64,000 nucleotides of DNA, from positions 62,001 through 126,000 of the forward strand of contig CM034130.1 in the NCBI GenBank assembly GCA_019914995.1, given 5' to 3'. How positions within the stretch are numbered: position 1 is the stretch's first letter; the number at the start of each line of letters is the position of its first letter. Below the pieces are notes generated by a model. That model did not search any database, had not been told where the DNA came from, and worked only from the letters and a program-made list of their open reading frames with translations. Shown piece after piece: positions 57,050 through 64,000 of this stretch. This DNA is from Acanthochlamys bracteata. Its lineage: Eukaryota; Streptophyta; Magnoliopsida; Pandanales; Velloziaceae. The translations under genes and the position numbers were made by a program.

Positions 57050-58735
57050 GTAAGAATTCAGTCAGTCTAGCTTATGTTCCATATAACTGGAGACGATGTG
57101 TGCGCGCAGATCTCTGTCTAATTTTGATGAGTAGAACTCTGTATCTAGTTGTAACTCCTTGAAAAGATCAGGCTGCCCTGCAACAACTAAACTCTGATCT
57201 CTGCTCACCGTGAGGTCTAATTGCATAGTTTAAATACCAATTTTTTCATGTTACACTTAAAATGCAAACAAAAAGGGTCTGGTTAAAGACGCTGTCACCA
57301 ATTGACTGATCCTTGAATAACTTTTTCCTGGTTAGCAAATCCTTTTGTTTTTTGCTTAATCATGGCTTTACCTAACTTTGTAATGGAGAATCTCAAAGTA
57401 TTACATGTTTAGACTTTTCAATCCTGGTAACATAAAAGAAACCCAGTTTCAAGGGGATTGGATAAGGTTAAAGATCCGTTAATTCCTTTCCATGTAAACT
57501 TGTTATTTTCTTGATCGAGTCATTTAAAGAGTTTCTTAAGAACTAACTATGAGTAGGGAGTGCCAATTATTGGTTAGGATTCATTATAATCTGCAGACTG
57601 AGTGATCTGGGACGTCACTGTTGTAGCCTTGTAGGGTGGGAAGTGAACTCAACGGAGTTAGTTTATTCCTAATGATGAATGTTCGTACAAACTCCTGATT
57701 CGGAAGGAGAAGAAATTTGAGGAGAGTCTTAGTTAGCGTGTCTAATGTAGTGATAATAGTTTGCATCTAAACTGTACCTTTTCTTTTGCTACATAATAAA
57801 ATTCTTACATAAGCCACACCTGAACAGCAGTTGCTAGGGGCATGTTCCCAAGTTTACATTATTAACTTTTGGCATGCAGCACTTTCAGGTTGGCTGTCCT
57901 TCAAATTTGGCAGTCATTTTAGCATACAAGGCCACCGCAGATTAGAAACTTGCAATGCAAACACTTCATTTTGTAAACTGCATTTTTACACTAAGTGAGC
58001 AGTTAATAATATACAAGTACGTAGTAGATATGTTAAACTTCATCAGTAAGTCCATAACCAAGATGTGCTCAACTTCTCTTTATAATGTTCTCCTAGACTT
58101 CTTCTTCAAGATCATTCATTATCCATGTTCGGCATCTTTACACCCACCGGTCATCATCCGGTTGCCGACGGTCAGCATCCTGCTGCTTTGTCTTATACAG
58201 AGTGCCCGGAAAGTCAAATTTAACTTGTGTGCACCTAGAACGGCGAAGTTAATGAAATGAGAAAAGGAGCCGAAGGAGGCATCTTGGCCGGAGATCAGTG
58301 GAAGATCGCCGGAGATGTGCTAGGTTTCGTTTTTTTTTTTTTTGAGGGAGAATTTTGGGATTTTTAGGATTTGGGATTTTGGAAAAGGAAATTACGGCCT
58401 GAGTTGTTAATGAAAAGGAAAAAATAGACGCGTTTTAATATTTGGTAATTAAATGGTTTGATTGTGGGTAATTAATTAGATGGGTTGCGTCCGGCAACGG
58501 TCAGGCACTTCGGGCTAGTTTTGAGTTGAATTGTGGGCCAAGGCTAGACGATAAATTGGGCCTAACGATATTGTGTAATTGGGTCAAGTCAGGTCCTACT
58601 AGAACGGAACTGCCAAACCGCCCAAAATTTTTCTTGATTTATATTAATTTCTTTTTAGCATGCTTTGTATTTTCGTTTTTCTTCTTATAAGAGATAAGAA
58701 AGAAAGAGTTAGAAACTTGTTTCCTTCTCTGCCAA
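57050..58735. other. Intergenic between patellin remnant and aldo/keto reductase
   Basis: No gene recognised. A 101-aa plus-strand frame at 57955-58260 has hydrophobic segments but no family resemblance. The region from 58380 to 58735 contains the presumed promoter and short leader of the aldo/keto reductase gene, including TTTATATTAATT near 58637. Confidence 0.35.
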
Positions 58736-61720
58736 ATGGCATACTCCTCCGCTACCAGCGGGCGTTGCCCGACCGCCGCAACCTTCCTTCGCCGCAAACC
58801 ACAGCCCCTAACCGGTCGCCGACGTTCGGTTTCGGTTGTCAGAGTGAAGCAGGCGGAGATTAACTCGCTGCAGTACCGCAAGCTCGGTGACTCCGAACTC
58901 AACATCAGCGAGATCACCATGGGGACGGTACAGTAACTTCTCCTTCGTCTTATAGTAGTATCAGTCCTTGTTTTTTCGTTTTGTTTTTACTATAGTGTTG
59001 AGATTTCAAAATTTTTTAGATGACATTTGGGGAACAAAACACGGAGAAGGAGGCCCACGAGATTCTGAGTTATGCATTCGAGCATGGAATCAATGCACTC
59101 GATACCGCGGAAGCAGTAAGTTGATGATTAAAACTTGAATATGTTCTTATAATTGCATGTCTAAAAAATGTTTTCTTTTTTGGGGAGGAGACAATTTCTT
59201 GATTTGTTTTGTCTTGTTTTTGTCTTTTGGACTTTAACTAAGGAGACTTTGCAGTTAGATGTTCTATACTAGAACATTATTGAAGGCTTTGGAAAATAGT
59301 AGCACCTACCAAAAAGTGAGAACGTCCATATATATATATATATGTTGTTAGGCTTATTTTTGTTCGTAAGTTACTCGACAAAAAGTGCATTGAAGATAAC
59401 ATGACTAGGCTTTGCTATGCATGTAATATGCAGGATATACTGTGAATAATTTATCTGTTGATTGTTCTCTAATATTTTAATGCACTTTTCTGCAGTATCC
59501 AGTTCCTATGAAGAAGGAAACACAAGGAAGAACAGATCTTTATATAGCCAGTTGGATGAAGTCCAAACGACGTGATAAGGTATACCCAGATAGTATCCAG
59601 CTTAAAATAGTTCTGTCTTAGCAACAATTTTCTTTTAGTTGTTTCCTGAAAATAACAAAAAGGTGAATTATTGATTGGTTCCTAAGTCTGTCTACATAAC
59701 TTTACACTTCCTTGTAAAACTCTATATCGGTGGATGATGTTGTTAGAGTCGTTGACTTTGGTGTGACAGTTCAACAATATCTTTTGTTAGGTGATTGTGG
59801 CTACTAAGGTTTGTGGTTACTCGGAGCGAACAGCTTATATTCGTGAAAATGCTGATGTCCTTCGAGTTGATGCTGCTAACATCAAAGAGAGTGTAGAGAA
59901 AAGCCTTAAACGCTTGTCTACTGACTATGTTGATTTGCTGCAAATACACTGGTTTGTGATATTAATCTTTTCGTCCGTTGACATATACAACCTCATTTTC
60001 TTCTGACACACTGGTGCTTTCTCAACATAGAGTTCGTTGATGAATAATCTTTACGTGCCATCCTCCTTGCAGCATATAGTTATTATGTAATTCTGTTTCT
60101 GCAGGCCAGATCGTTATGTGGCACAATTTGGCGAGTTCCTGTATGATCCTAAAAAATGGAGACCAAGCATTCCTTTCGTTGAACAGCTCAGAGCCTTTCA
60201 AGAGCTTATTGATGAAGGGAAGGTAAATTTTAATCAGGATAGTAAGTCCAGAGAATTTTAATCATGTTTGCGCTAGAATCTAAATAGCTGTGAACTGTTT
60301 AATTAGCATGAGTAGGATAATTCAGAGGTTTTTTCGAAGTGGAGCTGTTTCTCTAGCTTCACAGAGGCAGTATTCTTCATCTTGCCTGTTGTGTGGTAAA
60401 TCAACTATCAAGTAAATACTTGTTTCCACCAGAGTTGTAGCCCCTGCTATAAATATATTAGTCACACTGATCAGTACCCGGGTGGGGTTTAGTAAAATTC
60501 TGATTGTATGTGAAAAGTTTTGCGTTACTAGCATCAGTGGGTTGCCATGTCAGCTTCAAATCTTCTCAATCAGGCATTTGATTTGCTTGTTAGAACTTTT
60601 TATACAGGTTCGATACATAGGCGTTTCTAATGAAACTTCTTATGGAGTAATGGAATTTGTACATGCTGCAAAAACTGAAGGTCTTCCTAAAATTGTTAGT
60701 ATTCAGAACAACTATAGCCTCCTCTTCAGATGCCGATTTGAAGGTAATTCTGCTCATTCAGCCTCTAAGCATGCAAGCGAAAGTACTTGAGGTCCTTGAG
60801 GAAGTGCAACCTTGCATCCATACCTGCCTGGTTGTATGTATGCATGCACAGCCATAGACAAATTACTGATAACCAGTCACCTGCCAGCTTGGTGGATAAT
60901 GCTTCCACTTCTACCAAACCCTTTATCCTAGCTGCATGCATATTGATCTAAACTGTTCAAGATGCTTAACGTGTGACTCATTTATGCTTCTGCTGTATAT
61001 ACTGACTATGCAGTTGATCTTGTCGAAGTCTGCCACCCCAATAACTGCAATATTGGCTTGCTCTCGTATTCCCCACTTGGTGGTGGTACCCTTAGTGGGA
61101 AATATCTAGACATGAACTCTGAAGCTGCAAGAAAAGGAAGGCTAACAATGTTTCCTGGGTACATGGATAGGTACAATAAATCAATTGCAAAGGTCCGTTA
61201 ACCATGGCATCTATGACTTGTTAATAGTGAATCATTGACGTGGTACCTATTCATACGCTGATTTGACTACATTACTTCCACTTTTATCCAATATCTTCCT
61301 GGCCAGACATATCTTAGAATATGCCAATTAACAAGCTCAGCACTACTTTTGGCTTCTGTTCAATTTACAGCACCAAAAGGATTTTTACTCTTATGGCTTC
61401 CAATGAAAAACAAAATATACATTCTCAATACTCTCCTGACGTGTTCTGTTTTGTTTTGTTGTGGTTTTTTTTTTTCACAGGAAGCGACTGAATTATACAT
61501 CCAGTTGGCCAAAGACAATGGCTTGAGCCCAGTGCAACTTGCTCTGGGATTTACTCGTGACAGATCGTTCATGACCAGTTCAATAATAGGAGCAACCTCA
61601 GTGGATCAGCTCAAGGAGGATATTGATGCGTTTACCACAACCCCACGACCGTTGCCTCTGGAAGTTACTGATGGCATTGAGAGCATCTTTAAAAGGTACA
61701 AGGACCCAGCAATCATCTGA
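58736..61720 (+). CDS. Aldo/keto reductase, Tas-like, predicted plastid
   Basis: Eight exons: 58736-58927, 59020-59115, 59496-59579, 59791-59951, 60105-60222, 60608-60743, 61014-61192 and 61481-61720, all in phase, 1206 nt, 401 residues. The N-terminal ~45 residues are rich in Ser, Thr, Arg and Ala with no acidic residue (MAYSSATSGRCPTAATF), fitting a chloroplast transit peptide. From ~46 the aldo/keto reductase (beta/alpha)8 fold begins (YRKLGDSELNISEITMGT). The catalytic tetrad is complete: Asp92 and Tyr97 (DTAEAYP), Lys130 (VATKVCG) and His177 (LLQIHW). The C-terminus has the NADP-binding segment SSIIGATSVDQLKED. The overall pattern, including the PVPMKKETQGRTDLYIASW insert, matches plant proteins annotated as Tas-like aldo/keto reductases; the physiological substrate is not known. 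Confidence 0.95.
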
Positions 61721-63249
61721 ACGTAACTTCTTCTCGGAGGAAAGTTCTAGTTCCGTTTACCAGACCATGAAGCCTGTCTTCATTTCTTCTTTGGAGGTAC
61801 TTGGCCAGTCCAGTTTAACCGCTTTACAGGTTTCATCACTACATATTTTATCATATTTCTGCAGTTTGTAGTTGTACCTGTTGCCAATTCAAAGTATATA
61901 AACTACAAAAAATAGGTACTGAATACTTTCACTGTCAATGGTAAATTCGTGATTTCTGAAGTTCTCAATTTGGATACATAGGGATTAGGGAGCGGATGCT
62001 AGTATGTCTTGGCCTTCATTGCTTTGTTCCCCGAGAAATCCCAGTATATAATATGTAGAGTAGAAGATTGATCCAAGTCTAATCCAGGTTCCAAGTTGGA
62101 CAAAGCTTCACAATAACTAGATGCTACCAGCTAGATGGTTCCTCCACTAACCCCGGAGAACGATTGTGGGGGCCGGTGAAAGGCGGCCATGGGTGGCAGA
62201 CCTTCCTGATCTCGTCTCCAACTCCTCATCCGCCCTTCTCTAACTGTGGTGGTGATGAATGTATGGCAACCTAGTTATTCGATCGACTCATAAAACATCT
62301 TCGTCTGGGTCATGCCGGACTTGCTTTCAGCTTTGAAAGAAACAAAACAGGCAAGGAATAAGTGTGTAATGTTGCAATGCGGGTGCGAAGCAGAGCTTGT
62401 AACAGGATCGTCTGCAGTAGTAGAGATGATGATGAATCTAATGTTGCTATTGTACTACCGTTATCATCATCAAGCAAGCATAACTGCAGAAGGATGCGAC
62501 GAGCTTTGATTGTTAAAAAAGAAGACATGGATAATGGATTGTTCTTCTTGCGATCTGATTACTAATTGACTTATTCCAATGCAGTCAAGGATTAAATGAA
62601 CTTAATTGGAGTTATTACTGTGCAGCATATGTTGTGACAGCTGTGTTGACAGGTCTTTGTTATTGGACTAGGATTACAACATCGTCATATCATCAGGTAT
62701 AACAAAAAAAAAAAAAAAAAACGACAAGAAAAAATAAATAAATAAACTGCACTTTTCTTTCCAGCCAGCACCTACACCTGCACAGCACAGCACACCACAC
62801 CTTAGCTTTTCTCTTCTCTTCGCTCTCTCTCTTCGTTAGTGATTGTGATAGCGTCAGTAAGAACCCCATTGCTTGCTTCTTCACTTCTACTTAGTTCGAA
62901 GAGAGAGGGAAACAACTGCTTGCTGTGAGCCGTCTTCCTTTTCCAATCACAATGGACGCAGGTACTTGAAATCTACTCTCTAACTTAATGCCCTTCCTCC
63001 TCCTCCGGCTTCTTCTTCTGCTGTTGTTTATGTTACAAAGAAAACATTCAGGCTTTCTTTCTATATTCTTGTTGGTGAATGTTCTGATTAATTTCGGGTC
63101 TGGGTTTTAACTTTTTAGAAGAAATTCAGATTTGTTGTGCCTGTGGTTGATTATTTTCCTTGCAGTCCAATCTAATCCAATCATTCTTAATCAATATTTA
63201 AAACATCGAGTAGTAGGGGGCTTTAGCTCTCCAGCCGCCGCCTATCTCG
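61721..63249. other. Spacer; 3' UTR of aldo/keto reductase and upstream region of next gene
   Basis: The first few hundred bases are the reductase 3' flank. 62700-62900 has a poly-A run and CT/CA-rich sequence, fitting a promoter/leader. ATG GAC GCA G at 62952 followed by GTACTTG could be a tiny first coding exon (MDA) of a downstream transcript, but no matching second exon can be proved. No other gene seen. Confidence 0.35.
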
Positions 63250-63540
63250 ATGGCGGCAGAGAGAGATCAAGTGATCAACTGGCGGCGGTCTTGGCCGGAC
63301 CTCCCTGAACCAATACTCGCGGAATCCTCCAGTGGGTATCTTAAAGACTTGCTTGCCTTAACCTGCTCCTGCCGCCTGTTGCGTTCCTTCGCTTCCTCCG
63401 CCCTCTCTGTCGATCTGGTGGAGTACTTGCCGCCAGTGATCCTTCTGGAAGGCGATGAAGAAGATTACGATGATAGTCCCTTCGCCTTGCCCCCTCATGC
63501 TTTGATAGTCTCTCTCTCTCTCTCTCTTTTATCCCCTTAA
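63250..63540 (+). CDS. Possible F-box/DUF295-type protein, 5' part only
   Basis: An ATG at 63250 opens a 96-codon frame whose first ~80 residues look coding: RRSWPDLPEPILAESSSGYL resembles the F-box start (W-x-D-LP-x-x-I) of plant F-box/KIB (DUF295) proteins, and LLALTCSCRLLRSFA resembles the following helix with its Cys-x-x-W/L-R region. The tail after LPPHALIV runs into a (TC)n stretch, so the real exon probably ends near 63500 and continues in an exon that is not recognisable before the window ends. F-box proteins are substrate receptors of SCF ubiquitin ligases. The assignment rests on short similarity only. Confidence 0.4.
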   Translation: MAAERDQVINWRRSWPDLPEPILAESSSGYLKDLLALTCSCRLLRSFASSALSVDLVEYLPPVILLEGDEEDYDDSPFALPPHALIVSLSLSLLSP

Positions 63541-64000
63541 AAGTAATTATTATTGTGTGTGGAGTCATTAACCCTTCTGCTTCTCTTTTTCTTTCTTTTC
63601 AAAATTATCATCGTTATGTATGGAGTCAATAGCACTGCATAGTTTTTGTGCAGATGGTTGAACCAAGTCTAGCTAGCATTGCTTTTCCTTTACATTATAT
63701 ATTTATTCTCTTCATAAATGATTTATTAGTTGAAAAAGTGTAATGCTAGCACCGGAAACTTTTGTTTACATTAGATTCCGAACACGATATCCTACTTTCT
63801 GTGTCTGTGATGCAATGAACTTTTTGCATGTTAACTATTAAATGAGGGTGTTGACTTTCCCTTCTGCTAAACTGACTGATTTACACCCTTGCTAGGTGAT
63901 TTTTGTCACCAAATCATGCAATCAAATTTTCACTCAATCATCATGAACTGCTGTTACCGTATAGCATTTCATTGGGTCCTTTCTTCACCCTTTCCAGCAT

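Noticed and set aside
1-64000. CRISPR arrays, bacterial operons, rRNA or tRNA genes, LTR retrotransposons
   Set aside because: No short regularly spaced identical repeats with spacers, no recognisable tRNA cloverleaf or rRNA, and no pair of long terminal repeats were seen; repeats present are plant-type minisatellites and DNA transposons.

Overview
This window is nuclear DNA of a flowering plant. Genes have many short exons with GT-AG introns and AT-rich, T-rich intergenic sequence, and every recognisable product belongs to a plant family: epsin, LOG, TIFY/CCT/GATA, WAV3-type RING/vWA, PAL, R2R3-MYB, TOL, GeBP, PORR and a plastid-type aldo/keto reductase. AT-rich gene ends and a monofunctional-type PAL (Phe, not His, at the selectivity position) argue against a grass; I cannot name the species. 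I rebuilt exon structures by eye from splice sites, reading frame and family conservation. In all the spliced gene models listed as CDS except the hAT and F-box entries, the exon lengths sum to a multiple of three.

Layout. 1.5-6.6 kb: epsin-like clathrin adaptor (minus). 8.2-11.7 kb: LOG cytokinin-activating enzyme (minus). 12.7-16.4 kb: a hAT-family transposase gene, mostly open but broken near its 3' end, followed by a ~145-bp tandem array. 18.6-21.6 kb: ZML-type TIFY-CCT-GATA factor (plus), convergent with a WAV3-like RING/vWA E3 ligase (23.0-26.5 kb, minus). 27.8-35.5 kb: one PIF/Harbinger DNA transposon with both terminal repeats, a 3-bp target duplication, large internal minisatellites, a Myb/SANT-like ORF and a DDE transposase, all riddled with stop codons. 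37.8-40.7 kb: phenylalanine ammonia-lyase (plus) with AC-type MYB-binding elements upstream. 41.5-43.0 kb: a MOM1-like C-terminal (CMM2) fragment (minus) with an in-frame stop. 45.5-46.6 kb: R2R3-MYB of the MYB13/14/15 type (plus). 49.0-50.6 kb: TOL2-like VHS/GAT protein (plus). 51.7-53.1 kb: GeBP/DUF573 protein (minus), divergent from a PORR-domain organelle RNA-binding protein (54.1-55.4 kb, plus). 56.0-57.1 kb: decayed patellin fragment. 58.7-61.7 kb: aldo/keto reductase (plus). 63.2 kb to the end: start of a possible F-box/DUF295 gene.

Functional links. Epsin and TOL2 are both endosomal/clathrin ubiquitin adaptors but lie 43 kb apart and are not obviously linked. The notable pairing is PAL with an S2-type MYB 5 kb downstream, since MYBs of that group are known regulators of phenylpropanoid and defence genes. 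I found no convincing entirely new system. The most unusual items are the intact-boundary Harbinger element with deamination-like decay and internal minisatellites, the isolated MOM1 CMM2 fragment, and the hAT gene with its own tandem array.
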